A stretch of 51,423 nt of DNA from NCBI GenBank assembly GCA_008931825.1, contig QXVZ01027467.1, forward strand, positions 1 to 51,423, read 5' to 3'. Below the pieces are notes generated by a model, which had not been told where the DNA came from, ran no database searches, and saw nothing but the letters and a program-made list of their open reading frames with translations. This document shows positions 1 through 13,168 of the stretch, one piece after another. The first letter of the stretch is position 1; each line of letters begins with the position of its first letter. The stretch comes from Phallusia fumigata (lineage: Eukaryota; Chordata; Ascidiacea; Phlebobranchia; Ascidiidae). Position numbers and translations under genes: made by a program.

Positions 1-876
1 AAATTATCTTTTGTTTATTAACAAAATCATTGTTGTCAGTGATTAAACAGCATGTCATTAGGCTTACTCAACCAAAACAAGCTAAGAATGTGGTGCAAGG
101 TGGCGCGACCACCTTAGGTTTTTCAGGCACAGTGGCCGTCACCTTGCATTTTCTATCTATTTGTAGCAATCTTGTACAAGTTCAAATAGTGAAACACTGT
201 GGCATTTCACCCTGTTTATAACATCACACTTGCGATTGTTTACCAGTGAATACTCAGCCATTGTTACGTTACAATATGTTATACTGCAATAAGAAACGAT
301 CAGTAGCAACTGCAATATTTGACGCAACGCTTGCCTTGATAAAGCGAAATACTTTATCAAAGTGTTAATATTTATGCGTAAATACCTGTGACCCAGCACT
401 AAACTGCGCTTTTGTCCAAGGTGTATCTAAACTGCATTAGTTTAGTTTGATCAGCACAGTGTGTACCAGTTAAAGATGATTTGTATGTAATAATTTTTTT
501 GAGTGAAATGAATAACCAATCAGGAAAGTGTTATAGTAACTGTCACTAGGATTAGGATAATGCTATTCTTGCCGTATGTCTGCCACCTTGCATGTTTGAA
601 AAACTTGGCGCCTATGCATCGGACTGTGTGACTTTCACATGCAAACCTACGTTTGGTTTATTGAATAAAATGTTTGAATGTTATTCGATTACCCGGATTA
701 TGCAATTGAGTGTTAGGCGATTAACCATTTTTTTAACAAGTAATATTAGGCTATGGTTAAGGATTTACGATTGTTATGCAATTAACCGGATTCGTTTATA
801 TTATCAATTCTGTCATTTCATAATTGACATGAAGTTAAATCGAAACATCTGCTAATGTTCGGTTCATATATTCACA

Positions 877-1045
877 GCACCCTACAATTATTCTACAACT
901 TTGCTAGTGTGGGGCCTGCGGAACCAATCATGTTTTAAAACCTTAAAAGACTATGCGACCCAATGTGAAATGACAGGATGAATATATATGCATTTTTCAA
1001 TGGGGTGATAGTGTATATGGAATGGAAATATGGTGAAAGTCACTT
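877..1045. repeat. Interspersed repeat family alpha, copy 1
   Basis: The stretch runs from a 'caccctacaattattctac' motif through 'gacccaatgtgaaatgaca' to 'ggaatggaaatatggtgaaa'. Diverged versions in the same order and orientation occur at about 4285-4480 and 10190-10305, with a fragment near 7278-7330. No terminal repeats or coding capacity are visible, so this is probably a short non-autonomous element. The rest of 1-1222 holds AT-rich sequence with no supported gene. Confidence 0.5.
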
Positions 1046-1222
1046 GTTTCATTGTACACAACTACCTTGAAGGGCCCAAAAATATATGTGAAAGCACTGT
1101 TTGTTTTGTTTTACAAATTTGTTCAGTATAAATATTATGGTTGTTGTTTTAAATTAATTGGTAATTTAAAGGTGTGCACTAGTGGCTGAATTGCTAATGT
1201 CATTAATATTTTTTTCTTCCAG

Positions 1223-1427
1223 GTATATTGTTTTAGAACGCAGAAATCAACCTTTTTTCACACAATTAACAGTTGACATTGGACGACCTTCATTTGACCT
1301 TGAGATACTACAGAATACAATTAAAAGGTCATTTGCACTGACCCCTGAACCCACATGCTTACAATCCCTAACATGGCTCTATTATTATTTGCCATTTTTT
1401 AATGCAACCAAAGTTTCAAGTGGCTAA
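1223..1427 (+). CDS. Last coding exon of an upstream gene (partial)
   Basis: The exon opens after a strong acceptor, a T/C tract ending in CAG at 1220-1222, and reads g|TAT ATT GTT without interruption for 68 codons to a TAA at 1425-1427. A possible poly(A) signal lies at 1650. The peptide starts YIVLERRNQPFFTQLTVDIG and has the mixed composition of real coding sequence. The entering phase (1 nt completing a codon) implies earlier exons, which would lie before the window or within 1-1200. A weak GT at 1328 could instead end the exon after 105 nt, with more exons downstream. I do not recognise the family. Confidence 0.45.
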
Positions 1428-1649
1428 GTTTTGGTCTCTTTTTGGAAATGGGTCAGCACTGTTGTTGCAAATTAAAAATTATAATTTAACACTATAAATA
1501 TGACATGTAAATTATTTTGTTGTTGTGAGTTTAGTGAGTGACAATTTTTAATATTTCTTCATTGTTTTGAATAGGATGCAGCAGATGTAGGGTAGGATAT
1601 TGTGATGTCACAACTTCCTTGTTATCAGTTTTTACCATGTTTTTTGTAG

Positions 1650-1655
1650 AATAAA
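1650..1655 (+). terminator. Candidate poly(A) signal AATAAA
   Basis: AATAAA lies 223 nt after the stop at 1427 and 213 nt before the ATG of TSP1 gene A. This position would end the upstream transcript just before gene A begins. Confidence 0.35.
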
Positions 1656-1867
1656 AAACACGAGTTGCCAATAGTTTTGTGTGGGGTGTGGTTACTATTT
1701 TTACGAATTTGAAATGTTTCTTGTTTGCTTAAAAAATAAAAATTACATGCTGATTAAGTGTGAGATTTTGTGGGATATAAAATTTGATTTTTGTACTTAA
1801 CATTGCCTAAACTTTTAGTATGCAGTCTTACTTATTTGCACTCGAAAATACTATTATATAAATCAGC

Positions 1868-4800
1868 ATGAAGATATTACTATTTGCACTATTGTTGTGT
1901 GCGAGTATGACATTGGTGAAATGTGTGACCTATTTTGGTTTGTGGACTGCTTGGTTTCCAAATGACCTTGCAGCAACAAGGGAAAGAACCCGGCAATGTT
2001 TGCCTGCAAGTGAGTGTGCATTTTTTGTAAGTAAGTCATCTTCAAAAATGTATTTTGTACTTTCGAGTTATTTTTTATCTTTGTAAATTTGTCAAATTAA
2101 TCATCTTATAGTATAAAATTTTTTTTAAAACATAGAACCTTTTTTGCTTTCTAAATTTTTCTTTTAAAAAACAAAATTACTGTGTTTTGGTTTGAAGGGT
2201 AAATGCATTTGGTAACAAAACTTCCTCTCACACTGTAGGTCCAAATGATGAATGCACACAAAACCATTACAAAGAGGAATTTGTGTCATGTCCAAACCTA
2301 TGTATTCCTGACCCATCCACTCAAACACCCGGGGGATGCCTGGGAACGTGTAACAATGCCAGTAATGTTATAAGTTATGATTGTGGAACTGATTCTGGGT
2401 GCAGGTAAGTTCATGTTTGTAATTGTAAAATGGGGAATATCTAGCCCTTTAACACCAAATGTTTAAGTAATAAGGAAAGCACAGAACAAGTTTGCAACCC
2501 AAGTTCTCATAAATAATAAATAGATCAATTCAAAACTTGAATTGAAATTTGTATTCAATAGGAAGATACAAGCCAGTACTTGTGTGTAAAACATTTACAA
2601 TTGTTACTGGTTCTGTTTTTGATGACTTTTTATCCAACTTGTAATAAACATATACATGTTTAATATTCTTTATAAAACTAACTTTTTCTGTGAAATTGTA
2701 CTTAATGTTAGAAATCGCCACTCAAAAATTTCACAGAAAACTAACTTTTTCTGTGAAATTGTACTTAATGTTAGGGATCACCACAAAAAAAAATGTTTGT
2801 CTAACGCTGGCTTGCTCCTCCCACTTGGTCAAGAAAAAGTCATTTAAATTTATTTAATTTTGTACATGTGATATGTGGGTATCTAAAAGGGTGCACTGCA
2901 ACTATACAATGAAATAAAGATGACGGTACCAGATCAAAATGCCCAAGTAAGCACTGGTCTGGTTTAAGGATTGCTAGATTTACCTGCAACAGGCAAATAA
3001 TTAGGGACACAGTTGAAAATGATTATTAGTGTTTTTTTCTTTTTGCTGATTCTGTGAACAAACTGGAGCATTTTGAAAGACATGATTTAAAAAGACTTTG
3101 CAAACAACTTGCATATATTCCTTACAGAATGTTTATAGTGCAAGAAGTGCACAACTTTACAACAATGCAGGGTGGCAGATATGTGTCACCACACACTGTA
3201 TTGTGGCGTAACAAACGTGTACAATGATATTGCAGTATTCCAACTCACTTAACAGGGTAAAAAGTATGTTGGGTGGTTATTCTCATTGCTCACATGAAAA
3301 ACAACACTATTTCATCAGGTGCAAGCACAAAACTAAACTTCTATACTTCCATGATCACAATACTCACATGAGAATCCAAATAAAGCCCTGACAATGGCAC
3401 AGGTATCTACTTACAAAAAGTCCAACAGTTTGAAACGGCACAACACTAAATAATCCAAATGATTTTATCAAAGGTCACAATGCAATGGGATATGTTACAT
3501 GCAGAGCAATGAATGTAGAGAGCTTTAGTTCCATTTTTTGTAAATTTTGTAAGTTCCTTGACAATATTGCTTTGTTGTAGTTTAATATGTGTACATTAAG
3601 AACAATTTGGTGCAGCATTTCCGAACTTAGCAAAGACCCAAAATAATACAGTTGCTTTGTAATTATCATGGGGGTCCCCTTTCACGAAGGGGACGCATAT
3701 TGTTTTAACTCTGTTTTTTTTTTTTTTTTTCTGTCTAACGCGAGTTTGTTCCCATGTTTTGGTCAAGAAGGAGTTGTTCAAATTTATTCAAATTTTCACA
3801 CATGATAGATGGGTATCTGAAGTTGTGCACTGACACCCACAGACCCCAAAAAACGTAAAATTGTTAAAACAGCAATATTTAACATAGTAAGTCACCTAGA
3901 GGTTTCCTATTTTGATAGTTGGTACAATGCAAATTATTTTAAAGTATTTTGTGACTTTAATTTGGATTCACCTATTTTTTACTTTTTTAACCCTAAATAT
4001 TTAGTTTTCCGTTTACATGTCCTTTACTTCAGACATACTAGTCCAAATGTATTGAAATTTAGGACGTAGATATGTAGGGTGCTTCTATGGGATGTTTAAA
4101 ATTTTAGCCTGATCGGTCAAGTATTTACCCTTGCAGCTGCAAATACATGTATAAGAGCTGGGTGTTTTGCCCGAAATTTAAAACGATCTGACGCGAGGGA
4201 GTTCACGATTTTACGACTCACGCAACGCTCAGCAGTTGGTCACAGGCTGCTACTGCACACATAAACTATTCAGAAACTGCATGTGTGTGGGGACGGGGGG
4301 GGGTATGCTAGCAGAAACAATCATGTTATAAAACGCCAAGGGAATTAGGGACCCAATATAATTCGAATGTTGATTATATATCCAACATAATAAAGGAAAT
4401 GGTACATGTGGAAAACATCAATTTGGGGTGGTAATGTATGTAGAATGAAAATATGGAGAATGCCACCTTTCTAGTTATTTATTACTACATAATATCATTG
4501 TAATGCAACAATGACTGTGGATTTATTGGCAAACAATTGGCGGTTTAATATCATAAACGCCATAACATGTCATAGCCTAAAACTATTTGTGTGCAGGTTG
4601 TTTTGAAGGCTTTTCATTTACACTTTGTTTCAAGACAAACTAATTTCTAAAAGTGTTACAAAATATCAATTTTTTAATGACACCCTTCCTCTTACATGTT
4701 CTTTATCCAGCCGAGAGTTTTCATTAATGCATGGCATTGTTTTTGAAGTAATAAGGTTTTATTTCCACACAACTTTTAACCTGTTCTATTGGCAGTGGAA

Positions 4801-7800
4801 TGTAGCAGACATCTTAGTGTTTTTATGCATTTTTAGATTTACTTTGACATACAAGTGTTTCAATTTGGACAACTGTGCAGCTGCATGGTCAACATGGACA
4901 TTATCAACAGACTGTAACATGCTATGCGATGGTGGAACTCAAGGTCGAAGTCGAATGTGTTTAGATGAAACAACAGGCAACCCCAGCACTAATTGTCCAA
5001 GTAAATTGTAAAACCCATTTTTTTTCTGGCACTGGTATGACAAATAACGGTTAAAGAGTACCAGAATTGAAGGCCATATTTATGCATTCACTTCCTGAAG
5101 AGAACACTGTTGGGTGCATTTGGATGAAACTTTTACAGCTGCTAAATATGGTCATAAAGTTGTGTTATCTGTTACGTTTGACTGCCTAGCCTCCGTGGTT
5201 ACCCTAGCCACAAAACAGTAAAACATGTTGCATGTTTGCCCACACCACAAATAAAAAGTTTCTGTAATAACAAGGTTCCATAAGTGAAAATGTCAATATT
5301 ATAGAACACTATAAAACACTTGTCTAAGTTGAATGAAACTTGAACAGATAGAGTTAGTGGTTGTCTCTATCCAGGCTGAACAAGAGGCTCTCATGGCTCT
5401 GGTGGACAAACTTGTTAAAGATACGTCAGAATGAAAAAAAAATTATTTAGATTTTAGCTTGTGCCATTGTGGTGTATTGATTGTCTTGTTTGATAGCCCC
5501 AGCAGTTACTCCACTACCCCTAAAACGGCTCAAATTACTAAACAATGGTAAATTATGTCCAAATCACATTAGACAGTTTGTATCACATGTCATTTGGTGC
5601 TGTGTTTTACTCTATAAACCCAGCGGTTGATCTGCTAGTCCTCTTTAAACTTTAATCACCAAAAATTTCATTAATTAAACAAGTATATAAAATTTATTGA
5701 AAATATCTGGTATTGTTCTGTACACAAAATTGTGGCACCCTACAAATAATCTACAGCTATGAATGTTCAAAGTAGAATATCGAATCCTAAAAATTCAAAT
5801 CCAAATACATTGTTTATATTGGGTAATTGAACTCATTTTAGTTGTACATTTGAACTCATTTTTAGTTGTACAGTTATACATTTAAGATCACAACTGTGTT
5901 TAGCCATTCACAAATGGTTGTGTTCACTGGCGCCCACTTACGGGGAGGCCGGGAGGCGCCGCCTCCCCGTGTATTTAAGGTTAAGTTAATCCAATCCCAC
6001 AATAAACACTTTTACGTTGGTCGATTCGATTTTGAGCACATGTTCAATGTTCAAAACTTTGTCTCACCAGCATATTATATACAAGTACAGCGGCCCACAA
6101 ACACGTAGCGTCATCAACTTGAACCCCAGTGTTAATTTTGTTCATATTCGCATGTAACAAAAGCACAACGATACGAGGAATGTTTGTCAACAACAAAAAA
6201 ACAAACATCGCCGAGTCCCCTCGCTCTATTTTTATCTGTCATTTACGATATAATGTCCTTTATTAAAAGAGTGAAAACCAAAGTTATTTTACGTTGATCG
6301 AACACCTGATAAGCCCGTCACTAGACAACGCTTTGCAACAGAAATACGCAAGTTACCTTGCAGTGACGCAATCCTGGGTATAGATAATTACTATTGTGAC
6401 AACATGACTGTGATAACGAAAAACTTTAACTACCGATTATGATGGTCTGTAACTCATGCAGTCGACCACTGTAAGGCGCATTAGGTGTCATTTGCTCCCA
6501 TGGTCACTATTAGGTGTCACTAAGTCAGGTAGGTAGACAAAATTTGACATTATATTTTTCTAGTGGGTGTTTACCAACGCTTTTTACGACACTACAAGTT
6601 TAGACAAGGGTTACGTTGTTATTGTGTGTTTGCTAAAGCACAAGTTCGATTGGTATCAAATGAAATGTTGCGCTTTTAGCGCGAGTTAACCTCTTATTAA
6701 CAGGCTTTAAATGAGATTTTAGCTGTTAGTAGACGACTAACGTTGACAAGACGCATTTGTTTTTCGACCGTATTTTCGTTCATACGTCACGTCGCCAGTC
6801 AGTTTTGCATACAACGTTATTCTTAGGATTCAAGCTGGACGCCACAACTAAACAGCCATGTGCAAACAGCTTTTGGAAAAATTTGTTCAGCAGTTAAATA
6901 TGTATGTTTGTCTTTTCCCACCGTGTGATAATAGGTGATGTAACGCAACAATTGGCGAGCTTTGTTACGTCACAATGCGCTTTTTAAGTAACAAAGTGGT
7001 GTGAAACGGGCAAGTAGAAAGGCACACCTTTTACAGTTGGGTTCTTCACTATCTTCAAGGAAACATTGCACATTAGGCAAAGCATTGCGACTGACGACGA
7101 ATTTACGTTTTTGCTACTATACATCGTAAATAAGTTGCCTCCCCGCCGATTTTAGAAAGTGGGCGCCTATGGTTGTGTTGTGGGTCGGGTGTTCAGCTGT
7201 CTTTTGTCAACCAACTGGAGGAGGGCAAGGCTCACTCTAAACTTACAGACAAACACAAACAGTAGCAAATAGCTTCTGTGGCCACGGGACCCAATGTACA
7301 GTAATGTAGTGAATATGTATGTCCTTTTTTAATTACAATTATTTGCCACTGTTCTGTACTTTGCATATGTTGGGGTGTGGGTGGCTAACATGAAAGTCAA
7401 TAAAAAATAACGTAGTGAATACATGTTCTTATTAAATAGGGTTATAGCAGGGGCAAATATTTTTTCATGAGACCACATAAAAACCGACGATATTGTTGAG
7501 GGCCTGGGCAAAAAGTTCACTCAATTCTACATAATATTAATTGTATTTCCTAATAAAAAGCAGCAAATAACATTGTTTTGACAAACTGCTAACAGTATAT
7601 GTAATTCCAAAGTGGCTTAGTGTGTGTAGAATTGCAGTAGGCCACCCTTTTAGTTTTTTTATATTTCTAGATTCTGGAAGTCAATCAAGTCAAGTTCAGA
7701 CAATATTGTGCAACACTCAGCCTTGCCCTGTTTTGTCACAATGGGCTGAGATGGGGGGTTGTTCTGGGGAGTTGCAGAATCGAACAAGAACTTGTTTAGA

Positions 7801-10800
7801 TAACACTGGTCCAACAACTGTGAGTTTATTTTTGTTTTGTTTTTGACCCAATTTTTGTACACATTGCTTGCATTTAAATACTCCACTAATCCTTAATTGG
7901 ATGTATTCATATTTATTTAAGTTATGTATTTATTGGATGTTTAGGGTTTCAAGGTCAACAATTTAAACATATTCTTTGTTTGTATTTGCTAATAGTTCAG
8001 GATTTCTTTAGGCAACCTATTTGAAAGAATTGCTAGCAGTATTCATAGTTGCCAAATCCCATTAACATTGAGACAGATTATTTGAACAAAAAGCCAAAAC
8101 ACATTTGAAAAACCTCAGGGATGAATCAAGAGTCCGTACCCAGGAACTTGACACCGAGCATTACTGTATTTAATACTCAGTGTATGGCTGATCTTTAAAG
8201 TGATACTTGGTACCTACAAAACTGCTGAACACCACATACTGTTGGGCAAAATTTCAAACAACAAATTACCCTTTCCAAAAAGTCAAACACAGAATTTAAG
8301 GGTCATAAAATATCTTATACAGCAACTAATCTATTGTTTTATCACATATGAGTGATGTTGTAATATCCCGAGTGCTTTGTAAAGCACAGAATATGAGAAT
8401 GAGATGCTTGGTTTTCAGCCTAACAGAGTACTTAGCTCAGCCCCATTTAAAATATAATTGCACTGTACAAATGATCACATCTGGCATTAAAGGAAATGCA
8501 AATTCAATTTTGCCAACAAAAAACTAATATCTCTTTACTTATCCATCCGTTTTCAGGGTTGTATAGGTGACCTTCACCAGCAGTTGCCATGTACATACAG
8601 TGTGTGGACGAACACATCATGTTCATCAGAATGCGGGGAGGGCAACATGACTATGTTTCGGAACTGCAGCTACCAAGGCATGCTGTCATCTATATGTCCG
8701 GGTGCAAATGCTGATGGAATGCAGGTGATTGCACTGAAGTTGCGTTTAACATGCAAATAGATTATTTTCTTCCTGAAGGAGACACTCAACATTAAATCAA
8801 ATAAATTACCTAAGATTAACTTTAAATATGTGTTACTGTTTTGTGTACGCACCCACAGTACCCTAAAATTTGTAACATTTTCTAATACACATTCTTCAAT
8901 TTGCATTTGTGAAAATAGTCATGGTCTGTGCAACTGTGTTTTGCATTGATTAATAAAAAATAAGTTACCTGAAAATTGATATTTAGTATGTGGCATACCT
9001 TTGTATTGCATGTTTTGTCGGTTTTCTGTAAAACTTCTTTATGTCAATTAACATCAGTTATGTCGTTAAACAATCAGCAATTTAATTAATATCCTGTCTG
9101 TCCCACATTTACCAATTACACACATTTTAGTTATGGCATAGTTTGTCAGTGTAAAATTACTTGTTGTTGGGTAGATTGAAGTTATTACATGTAATAACAC
9201 TGGATTGTGTGGGACATGGACTCAATGGTTGAATGGAATTTGCTCCATGACTTGTGGGTCTGGGAATATGCAAAGATCACGGGAATGTCAACTAAATGGA
9301 ATGGTATGTGGGTTTCAATTTTAACCTTTGAGTGTCATTACCCAGTATGGATACCACTTTAGGAACCACTGTGTCATGTACAAACTGGGTAAATTAAAAA
9401 ATTGGTTTATTTTGTGGGGTAAAAACCGAAGTGACATGAAAGCACCGAAACAATCACCAACCAGGAAATAGCTAAATAACTTTGTTAAATTCGGAAGTTC
9501 AATCAGGAAATAATCTGTAAGTAAATCTTTTTAGCTTTCATCAACCTGTGAGGGGGGAAATGGAAAAAGTTACCAAAATGAAACTGTTCCTTGCAACAAC
9601 ATGACTTGTCCAGAACTAACAAGTTGGTCTGCCATGGGAGGATGCAGTAAGGCCTGCAATGGTGGCGTACAGGTCTGTCAATAGTAAAATTTACATTAAA
9701 TTATAGTCATGTGTTGTAAGGAAATGCGCAGAGTTATACCTGAGTTCTGGGTGTGTTTAATGAGAAAGACTTTAAACAATAGAAGAGTCATCAAATGTTT
9801 TCTTGAAGAGCCGTTAAATGCTTTGGTCAAACATTTTGTACCCTGAAAATGATCCGCAGAAAATCACGTTGCAACATAAGATACTATGTGCTTGACAATA
9901 CAAATAGTAGTTTTCCACAATACAGTAGCATGTAAGCATATATTTCTTTTTTCAAAGTCTTTCAAAAGGAGAAACCTTGTTGAATTTACACTGCATTACT
10001 GAAACCACATAGTTTTTGGCTTCATAGGAGTTAAGGTTATAGGTCTTGTGCAACACATTTGTCAAAATATGCTTTTGGCATAAAGGCCGACAAGCTGTTA
10101 TAAATGGGATAGTTGGATTTAGCAAAAGTATTTTTCCTTGTATTTAACTTTTGTGTTTAAATCCATAAAAATATAAAAGCTTAAGTAACTGCGGGACCCA
10201 ATGTGAAATGACATGGTAAATATACATGCATTTTTAATTGGATAATGGTGCATGTGGAATGGCAATATGGTGAAAGCAACCCTTCTAGTTATCTATGTAA
10301 TGTTTTGACTTTCAACTAGTATGTAAACAAATATCCATTTATTTTTGCATCTGTATTCTTAATCAAATACAAATATGATTGTATGTCAATAAAAAATTTG
10401 AAAATTTTGTGTTAGAAGTAAACTCAATTTTGTTATCAAAGAACTTCAGTCGAATGTGCAAACTAAATGGAAATTCCAGTTCTGGTTGTGTTGGAAATCT
10501 AACAAAGCAGGAAGATTGCAACACTGGGGTAATTATAAAATATTTTGTGCTGGTTTTCTTGATGCCCAAGTCCCCAATGTATTATAAGCCAGGCGTGGTT
10601 TGGAATTGTTTTGATTAGTTTGATTTTTTTGTAGGCTTGCAATTGTTCCAAATGGTCATCTGTAACCACATGTTCAGTTGCATGTGGTAGCGGAATGTTA
10701 AATCAAGAAAGACTTTGTCTTCAACCGAATGGAACTAACACAACTGTAAGGTTTTTTTGTAACTATGTGAAAATGATTTTTAATTCAAAGTAAACAATGA

Positions 10801-13168
10801 AAGCTTCATTTTTAAATTTTTGACAACTGCTTTGCCTTGTTGGACATCAGTTTAAAAGTTAGCATTGGAATGTAATAAACAATGTTAACTTTTGTTCCGA
10901 GGCCAGGTTGTTATACCTGTGAGCCTGTTTTTCTCAGTGGTTAGAATGCCAGCACATGGTAACCTAGGGTTGTCAGGTAGCAGAATCTTTCTAGTCTTTC
11001 ACTGCATAAAGCATAGTTTGTGCATTGCTCCCTAAAGTGCTGAGATTTTGGGATATATGAGTGTTGACATACCTTGTAAATGTCCTGTAGCACATATTAA
11101 TTTAAACATGTTTCTGTTTCAGGAAATGCAACAGGTTGAGTGTAATTCTGAGGTAAGGCGAAAAATTCTAATTGAATTAGAGTTTGAATGTTGAATTTAT
11201 GTTGTTTGGTCACTAATATCATAACAACACCAAAGTACTTAAGAAATAACCAGGCCAAATTTTACTGTGGAGATACCTTCCTCACTAAGTTGGAGCCAAG
11301 TGTTGAGTTTTAAATGGACTTTGAAATTTGTTTCAGGCTTGCGGTTGTTCCGCATGGATAAACACAACTGGATGTTCAGATGTTTGCAATAACGGAACCC
11401 TAACTGAAGAAAGAACCTGTATTATACCAAGCGGAGCTCAAACTACAGTAATTAATAAAAAGATTTTTGTGTTATTTTGAATATTTTACTGAGCAGTGAA
11501 TTCAAAAGCTTAAACAATGGCATTTTTTCAGGATACAAGACAAGTAATCTGCAACACCGAGGTATGCCAACAACAACTCAACTTGACTTTGTTGTTTGTT
11601 TTTTAAAATAACAACATTTTACTAATGTAATAATTTTGCTCTTTGAATGTCCTCAAAACCACCTTTAAAAGTGTGTTGAGGTTCAATAAAAAATTGTTTT
11701 AAATTCAGCAAAACCACCAAATGTTTTCTTGGTAAGATTTCTTTGCGCTAAGGTTTTCAACTCGTAACCTTGTAAGTGCTGTTTATAAATTCTTAGATAT
11801 TTCAGGTTTGTGTTTACGGATCATGGGCGGATTCTTCACCTTGTTCAGTAACATGCGGTGGTGGAAGTCAACAACAGGAACAACATTGCACAAATACTGG
11901 ATGTGATAAAGTGGTGAGTATCTTCACCAGGGTGGTGTCTCTGCGTATGAACAAGTTCTTCATTCGACCCAGGTCTCAAGTCAAGTCCGATCGTTCAAGC
12001 GAATGCCACTCAAGTCTGTTTTTTTGCAATTTTTGTCTTGTATTTTACTTAAATGCCACATAAAAGTAGCCCTGTTCTGCACAAGTTTTTTCAATTGCAA
12101 TATCATGACACCGTTTGCTTTTGTTTGTCACAGCGAAACCGCACTGTGACGTGTAACACGGATGCGTGTTTTGCCGTCGGTGGAGGAAGTTTTACCCTCT
12201 TAATCGTCATCGCATCGATAGTAGGAGCTATAGTTCTTGCTCTGCTCGTTTATGTCATTGTTCCATTCTGTTGCGCACCGTGTGTTGCCGGGGCAACGCT
12301 GCACGTGGACACATCGACTGCTTTCGTTATCGAATCGATGCAGGTGGCGACGCTCGGTGTTATCGTGGTAAGTTGGAGTTGCTTGTATTCAGAATATTGC
12401 TCGCTTTATCTGGTTGCCGGACGCTTGTAGATGCAAGATCTGTGTGTCACTGGGGTGATTTGCGTTAAACAGTGTATAATATCAGCAATTTTTGTAATTC
12501 GTTTAGTGGCATGGAAAAACGATTTTGCAACACAAACCGCTCAGAAGTTTTCCACACTGTTGTGCCACCATTGAAAGTACAAAAGGTTCGTCCGAAAGTC
12601 GTGTAAATTTGTTTTGTCAAAAAACTCAAAAAAATTTCTTGCCGCCAGGTGGGGACGACATGCCGATGGTCCCGGTTGAAGTCGATTCAACGGGCGCACA
12701 TTCTGAGGACGGCGCTAATGTGAGAAATTGTTCAAACGTTAGTTGATTTTCCGCCAAAATTTCCAAAAATTATTGTTTTACGCTTTTAAGGAATCAGCCA
12801 ATAATCGAACTCCACATGTAACCACCGGACTGGACGAGGAGATAAAGACGGTGACGTTGCAACAATGGGTCACTAGCATGATTGTAAGATTTAAAACCCC
12901 TAATACCTATGTTTTATGTGTCCAAACATATATTTGTGGTTTACTGACGTCATAGTGCCGAAATTCTGTGCAGGAAGAAAGAGCCAAGTCGGGAGACGTC
13001 ATACCTGGTGGCAATGTGACAAATAACAACTCCCGGGCATCAGCCAATCACAAGTCGCCTTGGGTTCACCCGAGTTCAACAATTAGACAACGACCTCTCT
13101 CAGCTGTTGTGACGATTGCGAGGCGGATGTCAACAAGATCCGAGCTCGAATATAATAAGTTGAAATAA
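1868..13168 (+). CDS. TSP1 gene A: multi-TSP1 type I membrane protein, 18 exons, 734 aa
   Basis: Exons: 1868-2009, 2239-2404, 4837-5000, 7671-7819, 8557-8724, 9175-9303, 9535-9672, 10442-10528, 10635-10745, 11123-11152, 11337-11447, 11532-11561, 11806-11913, 12134-12367, 12507-12585, 12649-12719, 12791-12883, 12974-13168. Every junction keeps phase and the total is 2205 nt. Order: signal peptide (residues 1-19, MKILLFALLLCASMTLVKC), a Cys-rich N-terminal domain, about seven TSP1-like repeats with W..W and C..(C/S)..CG.G signatures, one membrane span at about 531-554 followed by a PFCC motif, and a cytoplasmic tail of about 180 residues ending YNKLK. TSP1 arrays usually mediate adhesion, guidance or matrix binding outside the cell; the ligand is unknown. 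Gene B is a tandem paralogue with matching exon order, the same 234-nt membrane exon and a conserved tail. Individual splice sites may be off by a few bases. Exon 8's acceptor (ATCAAAG) and exon 3's donor are the weakest. Confidence 0.82.
2674..2774. repeat. Two-copy tandem duplication, 63-bp period
   Basis: A 38-bp unit beginning aaaactaactttttctgtga occurs at 2674-2711 and identically at 2737-2774. An inverted copy of its core (atttcacag) sits between them, so the segment could also fold back. It lies in intron 2 of gene A. Confidence 0.75.
2795..2912. repeat. Interspersed repeat family beta, short copy
   Basis: The order 'gtctaacgc ... ttggtcaagaa ... tgggtatct ... gtgcactg' matches the longer copies at 3665-4262 and 26752-27180. 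It lies in intron 2 of gene A. Confidence 0.5.
3665..4262. repeat. Interspersed repeat family beta, long copy
   Basis: The copy begins with a small hairpin (ggtcccctttcacgaagggg), then 'ctctg', a T run at about 3713-3730, 'ctgtctaacgcgag', 'tgggtatctgaagttgtgca', 'aacagcaatatttaacatag', and ends near 'gctgctactgcacacataaac'. The copy at 26752-27180 repeats this order. A 5' fragment with the same hairpin is at 27908-27975. It has no ORF. The T-rich start and lack of terminal repeats do not settle its class. Confidence 0.55.
4285..4480. repeat. Interspersed repeat family alpha, copy 2
   Basis: It shares 'aacaatcatgtt', 'gggacccaat', 'gtacatgtgga', 'ggggtggtaatgta' and 'gaaaatatggagaatgccac' in order with 877-1045. 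It lies in intron 2 of gene A, directly after the long beta copy. Confidence 0.5.
5925..7171. mobile_element. Non-autonomous hAT-type DNA transposon, 1247 bp
   Basis: The terminal inverted repeats are CACTGGCGCCCACTT at the left and, reverse-complemented, CATAGGCGCCCACTT at the right (13 of 15 match). Both ends continue with GGGGAGGC-like sequence inside. The element is flanked by a perfect 8-bp duplication, GTTGTGTT, at 5917-5924 and 7172-7179. A duplication of 8 bp and CA..G termini are hallmarks of the hAT superfamily. No transposase-like ORF is present, so it would need a partner enzyme. It sits in intron 3 of gene A and carries many CpG and GT/AC-rich stretches unlike the surrounding intron. 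Confidence 0.8.
10190..10305. repeat. Interspersed repeat family alpha, copy 3
   Basis: The sequence 'cgggacccaatgtgaaatga' to 'gcaacccttctagttat' parallels copies 1 and 2. It lies in intron 7 of gene A. Confidence 0.5.

Noticed and set aside
12166..12468. A 100-codon frame over the membrane exon of gene A
   Set aside because: It is a shadow: the other frame encodes the membrane span and matches gene B residue by residue.
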